The notes below the pieces were generated by a model. It did not search any database, was not told the origin of the DNA, and saw nothing but the letters and a program-made list of their open reading frames with translations. This document shows, one piece after another, positions 1 to 10,296 of a stretch of DNA of 64,000 nucleotides (positions are counted from its first letter, which is position 1; each line of letters begins with the position of its first letter). A program made the position numbers and the translations under genes. The stretch is from positions 62,001 through 126,000 of the forward strand of contig CACNPC010000004.1 in the NCBI GenBank assembly GCA_902622245.1. Reading direction: 5' to 3'. The stretch is from an uncultured Pelagibacteraceae bacterium. GTDB taxonomy: Bacteria > Pseudomonadota > Alphaproteobacteria > Pelagibacterales > Pelagibacteraceae.

Positions 1-465
1 GGCTCACATATAAGAGCATTATTATTAACTTTTTTTAATAATAAACCATTTGATAAATTAATTGAGTTTGGGCACGTTTATCTTGCTCAGCCACCTTTAT
101 TTAAAATTAATAAAGGAACTAAAAGCATATATATCAAAGATGAAAATGAGCTCGAAAGTTATTTAATAAAAAATTCAAAGGATATTAAAAAATATAAAAA
201 AAATTCAAAAGAATTTAATAATATTCTCCAAATTGAAAAGTCCAAATTAAACATTCAAAGATTTAAAGGACTGGGTGAAATGAACCCTGATGAATTATGG
301 AATACAACTTTAAATCCTGAAACAAGAAATTTATTACAAGTTCAATATTCAAAGAATAGTAAAAAAGATCAAGATTTGATACAAACCTTAATGGGTAACG
401 ATGTTTCTTCAAGAAAAGATTTTATTGTTGAAAATGCAATAAACGTTTCAAACTTAGATATTTAG
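1..465 (+). CDS. gyrB: DNA gyrase subunit B, C-terminal part (partial)
   Basis: The reading frame is open from base 1 and gives the last 154 residues of a type II topoisomerase B subunit, cut by the window edge. It starts inside the TOPRIM metal-binding region (GSHIR), continues through GHVYLAQPPLFKI and ends with RFKGLGEMNPDELW, LMGNDV and a NLDI terminus. The LMGD-type segment and the N-[IL]-D-[IV] end are typical of GyrB rather than ParE. The product would pair with GyrA to introduce negative supercoils using ATP. The kinase gene follows with no gap. The GyrB assignment is strong, but the ATPase half cannot be seen. Confidence 0.93.
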   Translation, partial: GSHIRALLLTFFNNKPFDKLIEFGHVYLAQPPLFKINKGTKSIYIKDENELESYLIKNSKDIKKYKKNSKEFNNILQIEKSKLNIQRFKGLGEMNPDELWNTTLNPETRNLLQVQYSKNSKKDQDLIQTLMGNDVSSRKDFIVENAINVSNLDI

Positions 466-1746
466 ATGGATTTAAAACAATCTGTCAAAGCAGCATCATT
501 AAATAAGTCAACATATATCAATTTAAGATGGATTGGAATTTTAGGTCAATTTATAACTATAAACACAGTAAAATTTATTTTTGGTTTTGAATTTGACTTT
601 ATTTTATCTAATCTAATAATTTTTATTGGAGTTTTAAGTAATCTCTACTTAATATTTTTTTATAAAAAACCAATTCTTTCAAATTTAACTTCTTTTAATT
701 TTTTATCTTTAGATATCCTTCAATTGAGTGCTTTACTTTTCTTATCTGGAGGTATTTTAAACCCTTTTTCAATATTTCTTTTGATACCGAGCGTATTTGC
801 TGCATCCAATTTAAATATTAGAACAAATATTGCTTTAATTTTAATTACTCTTGCATCGATTATATTTTTAACTTTCTATCATTATGAACTACCTAAACCA
901 TTAGATGAATATAGTATTAGCTTGTATTATTACTATGCAATTCCTCTAGCATTGATAATTGCATTATTTTTTTTGAATTATTTTGCATTTATTTTTGGAC
1001 AAGAAACAAATCTTAGAAAAGATGCATTAGATAAAATCCAAGAAGTAATTTCCAAAGAACATGAGCTGGTTTCGCTTGGGGGACAGGCTGCAGCCGCAGC
1101 TCATTCATTTGGTACTCCTTTGTCTACAATTAAAATTATTTCTCACGATTTATTTGATCAATTTAAAGATAATAATGACGTTAAAAAAGATCTCGAACTA
1201 TTAATTAGTCAGGTTAATAGGTGTAATGAGATTTTAAAAAAATTAACATTAAATCCTGCTATAGAAGATGATTTTATTGACAAAAACAAAACGCTTTACG
1301 ATTATATTAATGAGATAGTTAACTCATTTAAGGAAATTTCTAATAAGAATTTCAATATTGATAAAGAGCAAGATTCTAATTCATTTGAAATATTAAAATC
1401 TGTTGAAATTGTTTATGGTTTGAGGAATTTTATTGGAAATGCTAACAAATTTTCAAATGAAAATATCTATATAGCTATCAAAAGTGACAGTCAAAAGACT
1501 GAAATAACAATAGAGGATGATGGCCCTGGTATACCAAAAGATATACTTAATAAGATTGGGGAGCCTTATATTAAGACACTTAAACCCAAAGATAACAAAA
1601 AATCTGGACTAGGTTTAGGGATTTTTATAGGCAAAACATTGTTAGAAAAAAATTCTGCCAGAATAACAATTAGAAATTCAGAAACTAGAGGTGGAGCTGA
1701 AGTAAATATAGAATGGGAAAATAAAAATTTAAAAAAATTAGTGTAA
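466..1746 (+). CDS. regB: RegB/PrrB/ActS-type redox sensor histidine kinase
   Basis: This is a membrane sensor kinase of the RegB/PrrB/ActS family, which controls redox-responsive genes through a RegA-type regulator. About six hydrophobic segments fill residues 20-175. The GGxxNPF motif that contributes to quinone sensing in RegB is present as GGILNPF at 95-101. The H-box is [15 protein letters not shown], with phospho-acceptor His213. A cysteine in VNRCNEIL (about 254) sits where the redox-active Cys of RegB lies. N, G1 and G2 ATP boxes follow ([22 protein letters not shown]). The ATG directly abuts the gyrB stop codon. No regA-like partner lies in this window. The last 9 bases overlap the end of cobT on the other strand. 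Confidence 0.85.
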   Translation: MDLKQSVKAASLNKSTYINLRWIGILGQFITINTVKFIFGFEFDFILSNLIIFIGVLSNLYLIFFYKKPILSNLTSFNFLSLDILQLSALLFLSGGILNPFSIFLLIPSVFAASNLNIRTNIALILITLASIIFLTFYHYELPKPLDEYSISLYYYYAIPLALIIALFFLNYFAFIFGQETNLRKDALDKIQEVISKEHELVSLGGQAAAAAHSFGTPLSTIKIISHDLFDQFKDNNDVKKDLELLISQVNRCNEILKKLTLNPAIEDDFIDKNKTLYDYINEIVNSFKEISNKNFNIDKEQDSNSFEILKSVEIVYGLRNFIGNANKFSNENIYIAIKSDSQKTEITIEDDGPGIPKDILNKIGEPYIKTLKPKDNKKSGLGLGIFIGKTLLEKNSARITIRNSETRGGAEVNIEWENKNLKKLV

Positions 1747-3528
1747 TTTTTTATTATTTTCAAACAATCCACTAAGCTGACCAATCATTACATCACCTAA
1801 TTCTTGAACATCAGCAATTTTTATCGCTTTTTTGTAATATCTCGAAACATCATGGCCTATACCTATGGCAAGAATTTCGATATCACTTTTGTTTTCAATC
1901 GATTTTACAGTTTGCTTTAGATGTTTTTCTAAAAAATCACCCGAGTTAACAGATAATGTTGAATCATCAACTGGAGCTCCATCAGAAATAACCATAAGAA
2001 TTTTTCTTTCTTCTTTTCTTTTCTTAAGTCTATTGAAAGCCCAAGTAATAGCTTCACCATCAATATTTTCTTTAAGCAAACCTTCTTTTAGCATTAAACC
2101 TAAATTTTTTTTTGATTGTCTCCAATGTGTATCAGCAGATTTATAAATTATATGTCTTAGGTCATTTAAACGTCCTGGATTTTTTATTTTTCCAAGTTTA
2201 TTCCACTTTTCTCTACTCTTACCACCCTTCCAATTTTTTGTTGTGAAACCAAGAATTTCAACTTTAACCGAGCATCTTTCTAATGTTCTAGATAATATAT
2301 CAGCACAAAGAGCCGCAATAGTAATAGGCCTCCCTCTCATAGATCCAGAATTATCTATTAGTAAAGTCACAACTGTATCTTTAAACTCTAAATCTTTCTC
2401 TTTTTTAAAAGAAAGGGAATTATATGGATCAATTATTATTCTTGGTAATTTTGAACTATCTAATAAACCTTCTTCAAGATCAAATTCCCAAGATCTATTT
2501 TGTTTTGCAAGTAACTGTCTTTGTAATTTATTTGCTAGTTTGGTAATTATGTCTTGGAAACTAGTTAGCTGTTGATCTAAATTTTTTCTTAATTTTGAAA
2601 TTTCTTCAGAATTTTCCAATATTTCTGCTTTTGCTGTCTCATCAAATTCTGAAGTATATATTTTATATTCTTTGTTACTTATTCCTAAATTTTTTTTCTG
2701 AACAATATTTTCTATTTCATTATTTTCAGCATCATCATTTCCTAGTTGTTCATCAAGTCTAAATTCATTCATTTCGTTAGAACTATCAACTCCTTCATTA
2801 ATGCTGTCTTCTTCTTCTCTTTCCTGAGAATCTCCACTATCTGTTTTTTGATCATCTTTTGAATTATTGTTATCTTGCTCATCTTCTTTCTGCTCTTCCC
2901 TTTTGTTTTCTTCTTCGGATTCGAAGATTTCCATATTCTGAAGAATTTCTGATATTTTAGAATTGTATATGTCCTGATTCTCTGCATTTTCTTTTAAAAA
3001 ATTTATGTGTTTATCTAAAGATTTTTCAAAATCATCTTTCCAGTATGATAAAATTTTTTCAGCGTTTTCAGTTAAATTTACGTTCATTATTTTATTAAGC
3101 ATGTAATATTCAAAAGCTTCAGAAACGTTAGATTCTTCTTTCTTTTTTATATTTTCAGATTTTGCCGCACTTATCTTATTGTTGTATTTGGTCATTAAAT
3201 TTTTAGAAATTCCCTTCATCATTTGTGAGCCTAAAAGTTCATATCTTATTTTTTCAGAAATTTTATAAAGTGTATGGCATGTAGGAGTTTTTGGAATATT
3301 TTGTTCTAAAGTGGAATTATCAGAAAATTTTCTTTTTAATGCTTCTGAATCTGCCTCGGCTCTTAACTTAATAAAGTTTTCTTTATCTTTTAAATTATCA
3401 AATTTAGAAATATTAAATTCTTTTAAATTTTTTTTGTCTTTTAATGGATATGTTTCACCTGAAATGGCTTTAATCGTTGAGTTTAAAGCTTGTTTAAATT
3501 GCTCTTTTATAAGATCATCTTTGTTCAT
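1738..3528 (-). CDS. cobT: CobT-like cobaltochelatase subunit (VWA domain)
   Basis: The product is about 596 residues and resembles CobT, which with CobS and CobN inserts cobalt in aerobic cobalamin synthesis. The C-terminal third is a von Willebrand factor A domain with the MIDAS motif DNSGSM and the family signature [18 protein letters not shown] long Glu/Asp/Lys-rich segment precedes it. An upstream in-frame ATG at 3576 exists, but I chose 3528 because its ATG overlaps the cobS stop as TAATG, a coupling also seen at rpmH/rnpA and rnd/kdsD. No other cobalamin genes are visible, so the real substrate may differ. Confidence 0.85.
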   Translation of the reverse strand: MNKDDLIKEQFKQALNSTIKAISGETYPLKDKKNLKEFNISKFDNLKDKENFIKLRAEADSEALKRKFSDNSTLEQNIPKTPTCHTLYKISEKIRYELLGSQMMKGISKNLMTKYNNKISAAKSENIKKKEESNVSEAFEYYMLNKIMNVNLTENAEKILSYWKDDFEKSLDKHINFLKENAENQDIYNSKISEILQNMEIFESEEENKREEQKEDEQDNNNSKDDQKTDSGDSQEREEEDSINEGVDSSNEMNEFRLDEQLGNDDAENNEIENIVQKKNLGISNKEYKIYTSEFDETAKAEILENSEEISKLRKNLDQQLTSFQDIITKLANKLQRQLLAKQNRSWEFDLEEGLLDSSKLPRIIIDPYNSLSFKKEKDLEFKDTVVTLLIDNSGSMRGRPITIAALCADILSRTLERCSVKVEILGFTTKNWKGGKSREKWNKLGKIKNPGRLNDLRHIIYKSADTHWRQSKKNLGLMLKEGLLKENIDGEAITWAFNRLKKRKEERKILMVISDGAPVDDSTLSVNSGDFLEKHLKQTVKSIENKSDIEILAIGIGHDVSRYYKKAIKIADVQELGDVMIGQLSGLFENNKKLH

Positions 3529-4502
3529 TAAACCTGAATATTTATCATCGACTCTGGCAGTTCTTCGCCAAAACATCTTTGATAGTATTCTGCGATTGTA
3601 TTCTTTTCTACGTCATCACATTTATTTAAAAAAGTTACTCTGAACGCATAACCCACATCTTTAAATATTTCTGAATTTTCTGCCCAATGTAGTACTGTCC
3701 TAGGACTCATAACAGTTGAAATATCCCCAGCCATAAATCCTTTTCTAGTAAGTGTCGCAACTTTTATCATGTTTGCAACTCTCTCTTTACCTTTATTACT
3801 ATCTAAAGATTTATTTTTTCCTAAAATAATTTCCATTTCTTTTTCTAAAGCTAAATAATTTAATGTTGTTACGATATTCCATCTATCCATTTGTCCCTGG
3901 TTTATTTGTTGTGTTCCGTGATAGAGTCCGGTTGTATCTCCTAAACCAACAGTATTTGAGGTTGCAAATAATCTGAAATATTTATTTTGCTTAATGACCT
4001 TATTCTTATCTAACAAAGTAAAATTTCCTTCAGCTTCCAAAACTCTTTGAATTACAAACATCACATCTGGTCTACCGGCATCGTATTCATCAAATACTAA
4101 AGCTACTGGATTTTGTATCGACCAAGGAAGAATTCCCTCCTTGAATTCTGTGACTTGTTTTCCATCTTTGATTACAATTGAGTCTTTTCCAATTAAATCT
4201 ATTCTACTGACATGACTATCTAAGTTAATTCTTATACATGGCCAATTCAATCTGGCTGCAATTTGTTCTATATGTGTGGATTTACCTGTTCCATGATAAC
4301 CTTGCACTAAGACTCTTTTATTAAATGAAAATCCGGAGAGGATTGCTAAAGTTGTATCTTTATCAAATTTATAAGTTTTATCTATATCTGGCACATAATC
4401 AGTTTTTTTTGAAAATGCTTCCACTTCCATATCAGAATCTATACCGAATGTTTGTTTAATCGATAATTTAATATCTGGGGTTTGTTCAATATTAGTTGTC
4501 AA
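3528..4502 (-). CDS. cobS: CobS-like AAA+ ATPase (cobaltochelatase subunit)
   Basis: This is a 324-residue MoxR/CobS-type AAA+ ATPase. Walker A is GYHGTGKST (about residues 88-96), Walker B is ALVFDEYD, and a sensor-like segment LFATSNTVG follows. The N-terminus ([25 protein letters not shown]) matches alphaproteobacterial CobS. CobS and CobT form the chaperone-like ring of the cobalt chelatase. The gene overlaps the upstream J-domain gene by 11 nt and is translationally coupled to cobT. Retention of both subunits next to a J-domain protein, with no cobN nearby, suggests a remodelling role. That is inference. Confidence 0.88.
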   Translation of the reverse strand: MTTNIEQTPDIKLSIKQTFGIDSDMEVEAFSKKTDYVPDIDKTYKFDKDTTLAILSGFSFNKRVLVQGYHGTGKSTHIEQIAARLNWPCIRINLDSHVSRIDLIGKDSIVIKDGKQVTEFKEGILPWSIQNPVALVFDEYDAGRPDVMFVIQRVLEAEGNFTLLDKNKVIKQNKYFRLFATSNTVGLGDTTGLYHGTQQINQGQMDRWNIVTTLNYLALEKEMEIILGKNKSLDSNKGKERVANMIKVATLTRKGFMAGDISTVMSPRTVLHWAENSEIFKDVGYAFRVTFLNKCDDVEKNTIAEYYQRCFGEELPESMINIQV

Positions 4503-5019
4503 TTTTTTCCTTATAAGTATTTTTTAATTGGGTATAAGCTAAAGTTATCACTTTAAGCTTATCTTCAAATTTTTTATTGCCAGCATTCATATCAGGGTGA
4601 AATTTTTTCACAAGTCTTTTGAATTTTTCTTGTATTTTGGCCCATTTTAAACCAACTCCAACACCCAAAATTTCAAAGGCTTTAAGATCATTACTATTAA
4701 ACTTAAACTTATTCATATGATTCAAATTACTAAAATCTTTAAATTTTCCATTTTCATCTTTTAAAGTATTATTCCACAATATTTTGAAAAAATTGTCTGA
4801 AGAGCTGAAACTCTGCGTTGGCTTATGCCATGTCATATCAGATTTTAAAAAGTTGATTACTTGTTCGTCGCTCATACCTGAAAAATAATTCCAGCTTTTA
4901 TTAAATTCTCTTACATGCTCTAGACATAGAAGCCTATATTCTTTGCTGTTATCCTTTTCTTTTGGAGCTTTGTAAAGTCCCTCTTCATTGCAATTATTCC
5001 ATTCACAAATATTTTTCAT
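4492..5019 (-). CDS. DnaJ (J-domain) family protein with N-terminal Cys/His motif
   Basis: The product is a 175-residue co-chaperone-like protein. The J domain is C-terminal (about 113-170), begins at AFEILGVG and has the HPD tripeptide in KKFHPDMN. The N-terminus carries Cys and His residues (CEWNNC, then LCLEHV) that could bind zinc. This is the known alphaproteobacterial type with a YRAPK-like start, here LYKAPK. I chose the ATG at 5019 (MKNICEW) over the upstream ATG at 5034 because it fits that family's start. It is divergent from bolA across only about 20 bp and heads the cobS-cobT run. Confidence 0.8.
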   Translation of the reverse strand: MKNICEWNNCNEEGLYKAPKEKDNSKEYRLLCLEHVREFNKSWNYFSGMSDEQVINFLKSDMTWHKPTQSFSSSDNFFKILWNNTLKDENGKFKDFSNLNHMNKFKFNSNDLKAFEILGVGVGLKWAKIQEKFKRLVKKFHPDMNAGNKKFEDKLKVITLAYTQLKNTYKEKIDN

Positions 5020-5039
5020 ATAATATAATATCAAGTTTA

Positions 5040-5300
5040 ATGGATATTAATCAACTTTCAAAAAAAATTGAAAATAAACTTTTGAAAGACACCTCTATAA
5101 AAAATGTAAAGATAATTGACAACACTTATAAGCATTTAAAACACAATTCACATCAGAAAGGCAAATATCATATTAAATTAGAAATAAATTCTGAAATATT
5201 AAAAAAAATAAATAGAATTCAGTCAAATAAATTAATCTACAAAATTTTAAGCGAAGAATTGAAAACTGATATTCATTCTTTACAAATAAGCTTTATTTAA
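5040..5300 (+). CDS. bolA: BolA/IbaG family protein
   Basis: This is an 86-residue BolA-like protein with the compact fold and the His-containing segment HNSHQKGKYHIKLEI. BolA proteins pair with monothiol glutaredoxins around [2Fe-2S] clusters, and some bind DNA. A longer frame opens at 4962, but the ATG at 5040 (MDINQLSKKIENKL) gives the normal family length and start. The 3' end overlaps the end of aroB on the opposite strand by 21 nt. Its place beside a J-domain protein and cobS/cobT is a typical alphaproteobacterial order. Confidence 0.82.
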   Translation: MDINQLSKKIENKLLKDTSIKNVKIIDNTYKHLKHNSHQKGKYHIKLEINSEILKKINRIQSNKLIYKILSEELKTDIHSLQISFI

Positions 5301-6395
5301 CTCTTTTACTAAAAATTTGTTCAATTCACCAGATTTGGCCTGATAATTAAGGTTTAATTTTCCAAAATTCCTTATTAAAATTAAGTTTATACTGTCTGAT
5401 TTATTTTTTTTGTCACTTTTCATGAAATTAAGAATTGATTTAATTTTCCTTTTATTAAAAAGGTCTTTATATTTATTTTTAATTTCTATCTTTTTAATAT
5501 GATTGTTTATTAATTCTGAATTTGAATTTGAAATAATTTTTTTTTCTTTACTAAAATTTACAGCATTCATTAAACCAAAGATAACAGCTTCTCCATGATT
5601 TAATTTTTTTGAGTAACCAAGACTAGCCTCATATGCGTGAGCAAAAGTATGGCCAAGATTTAAAGATTTTCTTAAATTTTTTTCTTTTTCATCCTTTTCA
5701 ATAATTTTTTTTTTTAATAAACAGCTATTTAAAATTGCATTAATTATAAAATTTCCTTTGAGGTTTAAAATCTTATTAAAATTTTTATCTAAAAAAATGA
5801 AATTTTTTTTGCTATCAATTAAACTACTTTTTAATATTTCAGCATATCCACATATAATTTCTCTTTTGGGGAGGGTACGTAGTAAATTAATATCTGAAAT
5901 TACTAAATCTGGCTGATAAAAACTTCCTACAAGATTTTTTCCAAATTTATTATTAATACCTGTTTTACCACCTATCGAAGAGTCGACTTGAGCTAATAAA
6001 GTAGAGGGTATGTTAATAAATTTTATTCCTCTTTTAAATGTGCTGGCTGCATATCCAACTACATCTCCTGTAATTCCTCCACCAAATGAAATTATACAGT
6101 CTTCTCTATAAAAATTATTTTTAAATAAAATATTATGAATGTTATCGATACTTAAGTTACTTTTATTTTTTTCATTTGCATTAAAATTTAAAGTAAAAAT
6201 TTTTTGATCATTTAAATTTCTTAAAAGTATTGTTCTAAATTTTTTTGGTATCTTACTATCGATTACTATTAAACATTTAGAAAATGATAATTTATTTTTT
6301 TTTATAATATTTTTTAATTTTGAAATTAGATTGGTACCAATATGAACTTCGTAATTTTTACTTTTAGTTTTAACCTTTATTATTTTTGATTTCAT
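5280..6395 (-). CDS. aroB: 3-dehydroquinate synthase
   Basis: AroB converts DAHP to 3-dehydroquinate, step 2 of the shikimate pathway, using NAD and a divalent metal. The 371-residue protein shows the NAD-binding region FGGGITGDVVGYAAST, the substrate segment IPSTLLAQVDSSIGGKTGIN, and metal-ligand regions around GYAEILK, NLGHTFAHAYE and LNHGEAV. Length is normal. It lies 3' of aroK and overlaps it by 26 nt, so the two are almost certainly co-transcribed and coupled. Confidence 0.95.
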   Translation of the reverse strand: MKSKIIKVKTKSKNYEVHIGTNLISKLKNIIKKNKLSFSKCLIVIDSKIPKKFRTILLRNLNDQKIFTLNFNANEKNKSNLSIDNIHNILFKNNFYREDCIISFGGGITGDVVGYAASTFKRGIKFINIPSTLLAQVDSSIGGKTGINNKFGKNLVGSFYQPDLVISDINLLRTLPKREIICGYAEILKSSLIDSKKNFIFLDKNFNKILNLKGNFIINAILNSCLLKKKIIEKDEKEKNLRKSLNLGHTFAHAYEASLGYSKKLNHGEAVIFGLMNAVNFSKEKKIISNSNSELINNHIKKIEIKNKYKDLFNKRKIKSILNFMKSDKKNKSDSINLILIRNFGKLNLNYQAKSGELNKFLVKELNKAYL

Positions 6396-6894
6396 ATTTT
6401 TTTATAATTTTATTTGCTATTTCATTTTTATTTAGCTGATCACAATTAATTGTGAAATCTGCTAAACTATATATTTTAGCTCTTTCATTTATTAGTCTCT
6501 CTAGATCTGTTTCACTTAATGACATGGCTAGAGGTCTTTTTTTGCTACCATTTATTCTTTTAATTATTATATCTTTTTTCCAGTTCAACCAAAAACTAAA
6601 AGAACTTTTCTTACATTCTTTCCTAATATTAATATTAATATATGCACCTCCACCTAGTGATAAAATTTGTTTTTCATCTTTTAAACATGATAATGTTATT
6701 TCTTCTTCACATTCACGGAAGTATTTTTCTCCCTTTTTTTTGAAAATTTCTGCAATTTTCATTTTTTCTTTTTCTTCAATTTTATTATCTATATCAATAA
6801 ATTTAAGTTTGGTTTGTTTAGAAATCAATTTTCCTATTAATGTCTTTCCCGAGCCCATCATACCTACTAAAACTAGATTTTTATTTGATTCCAT
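6370..6894 (-). CDS. aroK: shikimate kinase
   Basis: AroK phosphorylates shikimate with ATP (step 5 of the shikimate pathway). The 174-residue protein has the P-loop GMMGSGKT (residues 11-18), the shikimate-binding FIDID and FRECEEE segments, LSLGGGA, and the lid region with KKRPLA. It is the first gene of an aroK-aroB pair on this strand. About 96 bp separate it from the divergent small membrane-protein gene starting at 6991. Confidence 0.95.
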   Translation of the reverse strand: MESNKNLVLVGMMGSGKTLIGKLISKQTKLKFIDIDNKIEEKEKMKIAEIFKKKGEKYFRECEEEITLSCLKDEKQILSLGGGAYININIRKECKKSSFSFWLNWKKDIIIKRINGSKKRPLAMSLSETDLERLINERAKIYSLADFTINCDQLNKNEIANKIIKKYEIKNNKG

Positions 6895-6990
6895 ATATTT
6901 CTAAGTTGAAAAAACACAAATATGTCTTATTTTGATTTTACAAAATTATATGCTTTTAAAACATTATACTACAAAGGAATATAACATAAT

Positions 6991-7131
6991 ATGAAATTTG
7001 CAATTAAAGCTGGAATTATTGTTTTTATATTAATTTTGTCTATTGTTGTTTTGAGTCAGATTGATTTCCCATCCCCCAACAAAAAAATTGAAGTGATTTT
7101 GCCTAATGAAAATTTTAAAACAATTAAGTAA
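6991..7131 (+). CDS. small single-pass membrane protein, 46 aa
   Basis: The open frame starts with ATG at 6991 after a purine-rich stretch (aaaggaat) and encodes MKFAIKAGIIVFILILSIVV followed by a polar tail ending in ENFKTIK. It has one hydrophobic N-terminal helix and a short charged tail, so it is probably an inner-membrane anchored or secreted peptide. It overlaps the next gene by 26 nt in another frame, which suggests an operon. I recognise no family. Support comes from the position, the membrane helix and the coupling to the downstream exported protein. Confidence 0.6.
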   Translation: MKFAIKAGIIVFILILSIVVLSQIDFPSPNKKIEVILPNENFKTIK

Positions 7132-8845
7132 AATAGTTTTCAAAATAACCTTAATTTTAATTTTTTATAATTGTTCTTTTGCAGATGAACCAATCGATAT
7201 CTGGAAAATTGAAAAAAAAGATATTATTAACAAAGAAAATTCAACCTCAAACATAAACGTAAATAATAATCTAAATACTAATACAACATTATCAGTTCAA
7301 TCTAGCTCTGAGATAGTGATAAACAAAGAAATCGAGTCATCCGCTATAAAATTAGCTGGATTATATGATCCTGCGCAGAATGGCCTAAAAATTGACATGT
7401 GGTCGAACAGCGATGGTCAGATAATTAAAAGTATATTAAATAAAAATTTAAATAGAAATTTATCTGAATTTTCAAAAAAAATATTAGATATAGCTTTACT
7501 AACAAATTCATATATTCCTACAAATAATATTACTGAAGAAGAATTTTTAGAGTTTAAATTCAATCATTTAATAAACAAAAAAGATTTTGAATTAATTAAA
7601 GAATTTTTAATTAATAACTCTGAAGTTTCAAATAAAAATAAATTGATTAAATTTTATTCAGAATATTTTCTTTCAAACTCTGAAGTAAAAAAAGCATGTG
7701 AAATATTCAATATTAGTGGTGCTATTACTGATAAGTATCTAAATAATTTTAAAATTTATTGTTTAATTCTAGAAGATAAAAAAGAACAAGCTCAACTACT
7801 TTTTGATTTGTCAAAAGAGTTGGATGAGATAGACACTTTTTTTGAAAATAAATTTAATATATTAATGGGTTACGCTAGCAAAGATGAAATAATTTCAGAC
7901 GAAAATATTTTATATTTTCACTTATCTCATAAAACAAATAATGATTTTAATTATGAGCCAAAAATGGACTCACCTAGATATATCTGGAGTTATTTGTCGT
8001 CATCAAATATTCTTAAAAATGCAAATTCCTTTGATATTGAAAATCCAGAAGATTTAAGATTATTAGAGAGAGCAACTCACGAAAGTGTATTTGACGAGAG
8101 AGAACTACTAGATACATATAAAAAATTTCAATTTAACATAACACAACTATTAAATGCCAAAGATGCTTATAAGCTACTACCAGATTATGAGGGCAGAGCT
8201 TTATTATATCAAAGATTACTTTTATCTGTTGATGTCGAGCAAAGATTAAGCATGACGTCAGAACTATATAAATCTTTCCAAAAAAAAAAATTAGATAATG
8301 CGTTCGATAATGAAATCAAAGTAATATTAAAAAAAATAAAAAAAGATGATGTTCCCTCGAATTTTACTACCTTTTATGAAAATCATACCGACAACAAGTT
8401 AAAAAAGGAGAGAAAGATAAAATTTAATAATAAAAAAATACATCAGTCAAAATTATTAAATTACTTTTTAAATAAAACTAGTTTGCCTAAAGCTGAAAAG
8501 GAAACAAACGATATTTTAAAAAAAATTAAAAGAAACAAAAAATATGTTTTTTCAACAAAAGATATGATTCTTATTGAGTCGCTTAAATCAGATGGCGTAA
8601 AAATAGATAAAAAATACGCGAACCTTTATGAATACAACTATCAATTTTCCTCTGATGTAAAACAAATGCTATCGAATGGAGAGTTAGGCTTATTATTAAT
8701 TAAAATAGTAGATATTGTTGGTGAAAGTAACCTTGAAGATCTAGATATAAACACCGTGAATTTATTAGTTTCAACTATGAATGAGCTAAAAAATGTAGAT
8801 TTAAGGAACGAAATTCTAATAGAAGTCTTGCCATTAAAAGTCTAA
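7106..8845 (+). CDS. conserved exported protein of unknown function, 579 aa
   Basis: The N-terminus (KIVFKITLILIFYNCSFADEP) looks like a signal peptide cleaved after SFA, so the protein is probably periplasmic. An Asn/Ser-rich linker follows, then a conserved-looking block, LAGLYDPAQNGLKIDMWSNS (residues about 85-105). The remainder is largely alpha-helical with TPR-like helical pairs. The GLYDPxxNGLxxDMW block recalls a group of alphaproteobacterial envelope proteins of unknown function, but that is memory rather than a search result. It overlaps the 46-aa membrane gene upstream and lies 14 nt before def. Confidence 0.6.
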   Translation: MKILKQLSKIVFKITLILIFYNCSFADEPIDIWKIEKKDIINKENSTSNINVNNNLNTNTTLSVQSSSEIVINKEIESSAIKLAGLYDPAQNGLKIDMWSNSDGQIIKSILNKNLNRNLSEFSKKILDIALLTNSYIPTNNITEEEFLEFKFNHLINKKDFELIKEFLINNSEVSNKNKLIKFYSEYFLSNSEVKKACEIFNISGAITDKYLNNFKIYCLILEDKKEQAQLLFDLSKELDEIDTFFENKFNILMGYASKDEIISDENILYFHLSHKTNNDFNYEPKMDSPRYIWSYLSSSNILKNANSFDIENPEDLRLLERATHESVFDERELLDTYKKFQFNITQLLNAKDAYKLLPDYEGRALLYQRLLLSVDVEQRLSMTSELYKSFQKKKLDNAFDNEIKVILKKIKKDDVPSNFTTFYENHTDNKLKKERKIKFNNKKIHQSKLLNYFLNKTSLPKAEKETNDILKKIKRNKKYVFSTKDMILIESLKSDGVKIDKKYANLYEYNYQFSSDVKQMLSNGELGLLLIKIVDIVGESNLEDLDINTVNLLVSTMNELKNVDLRNEILIEVLPLKV

Positions 8846-8859
8846 AGAATAAATAAATT

Positions 8860-9381
8860 ATGTCAGTAAAAGAACTAATCACAGTACCTGATGATATTCT
8901 TAGAAAAAAATCTGAGCCATTAAATAAAGTTGATGTTAATGAAAAAAAGCTCATAAAAGATTTATTTGAAACTATGTACCATCACAATGGTATAGGTTTA
9001 GCAGCTGTTCAAGTTGGAATCCTTAAAAGAGTTGTTGTTTTAGATGTCTCAAAAAATGAAAACGAAAAAAAACCTTTATGTTTTATTAATCCACTAATAA
9101 AAACTTTAAGTGAAAAAATGTCTACATATGAGGAGGGTTGTTTATCAATACCTAATACCTTTATTGAGATAGAGAGACCACAAATTTGTACTGTATCATA
9201 TATAGATGAAAATGGTGATAAGAAAGAAATGGAATGTGATGGACTACTCTCAACATGTTTACAACATGAAATAAATCACTTAGATGGAAAACTAATCATC
9301 GATTATTTATCTAAAATCAAAAAAGACTTAATAATAAAAAAATTGTCTAAACAAAAAACTTCTAATAGAGTTGTTGTTTAA
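8860..9381 (+). CDS. def: peptide deformylase
   Basis: Def removes the formyl group from the N-terminal Met of new proteins. The 173-residue protein has all three motifs: GIGLAAVQVG (motif I), EEGCLSIP with the metal-binding Cys (motif II), and QHEINHLDG with the HExxH metal site (motif III). It sits directly before fmt with no spacing, the classic def-fmt pair whose reactions mirror each other. Confidence 0.96.
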   Translation: MSVKELITVPDDILRKKSEPLNKVDVNEKKLIKDLFETMYHHNGIGLAAVQVGILKRVVVLDVSKNENEKKPLCFINPLIKTLSEKMSTYEEGCLSIPNTFIEIERPQICTVSYIDENGDKKEMECDGLLSTCLQHEINHLDGKLIIDYLSKIKKDLIIKKLSKQKTSNRVVV

Positions 9382-10296
9382 ATGTCAAATATTATATTCA
9401 TGGGTACACCGCAGTTTGCCGTACCTATTCTAAAAAAAATTAATCAAAAATATAAAATTAACTGTGTGTTTACTCAGCCCCCAAGTAAATCAAATAGAGG
9501 TCAAAAGTTTACGAAATCACCAATTCATACATGTGCAGAGGAACTTAATTTAGAAATTAAAACTCCAAAAAAAATTGATGAAGAGTATGAATTTCTTAAA
9601 GAATTAAATTTAGATCTTGTAATTGTTGTTGCATACGGACAATTAATTTCAAAAAAAATTCTTGATTTGAGTAAAAAAGGTTTTTTGAATATTCATGCTT
9701 CATTATTACCAAAATGGAGAGGGGCAGCACCAATCCAAAGATCGATTTTAAACATTGAAAAAAAAACTGGTATATCATTTATGAAAATTAATGAAAAATT
9801 AGATTCTGGACCAGTATGTAATAAATATTCAATTGATATTCTTGACCAAGATAATGCAGAAACTTTGTCTGAAAAATTATCTTATTTGAGTGCAGAAAAA
9901 ATTTTAGAAAATGTGCAAAATGTCTTAGAAGGAGAGGCAATATTTAAAGAACAAGATCATACAAAAGCTACATACGCAAAGAAAATTCAAAAAATAGAGG
10001 GAAAGATAGATTGGAATAATAGTGCTGGTAAAATAATTGCTCAAATAAATGGATTATATCCAAAACCTGGTGCATGGTTCGAGCTTAACAACAAGAGATA
10101 TAAAATATTAAAAGCTAAAACAAACAAGCAGTCAGCAACAATCGGCGAAGTAATCGACGAACAAATGACAATAGCATGTGGTGAAAATTCAATAAATATT
10201 ATTGAGATACAAAAAGAGGGTAAGAATCCTCAATTAATTAACGAATTTTTACTAGGCAATAAAGTTAGAAAAGGAACAATAATAAAAAGTGAATAG
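9382..10296 (+). CDS. fmt: methionyl-tRNA formyltransferase
   Basis: Fmt formylates initiator Met-tRNA using 10-formyl-tetrahydrofolate. The 304-residue protein begins with the typical IIFMGTPQFAVPIL and contains the catalytic formyltransferase segment NIHASLLPKWRGAAPIQRSI, with the essential Asn-His, and the C-terminal OB-like domain (NGLYPKPGAWFE). It overlaps the GTG start of truA by 8 nt. Confidence 0.96.
   Translation: MSNIIFMGTPQFAVPILKKINQKYKINCVFTQPPSKSNRGQKFTKSPIHTCAEELNLEIKTPKKIDEEYEFLKELNLDLVIVVAYGQLISKKILDLSKKGFLNIHASLLPKWRGAAPIQRSILNIEKKTGISFMKINEKLDSGPVCNKYSIDILDQDNAETLSEKLSYLSAEKILENVQNVLEGEAIFKEQDHTKATYAKKIQKIEGKIDWNNSAGKIIAQINGLYPKPGAWFELNNKRYKILKAKTNKQSATIGEVIDEQMTIACGENSINIIEIQKEGKNPQLINEFLLGNKVRKGTIIKSE

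Noticed and set aside
5034-5034. Upstream start for the J-domain gene and the 4962 start for bolA
   Set aside because: Both extend each gene into its divergent neighbour. The internal ATGs at 5019 and 5040 match the family starts and leave a clean 20-bp gap.
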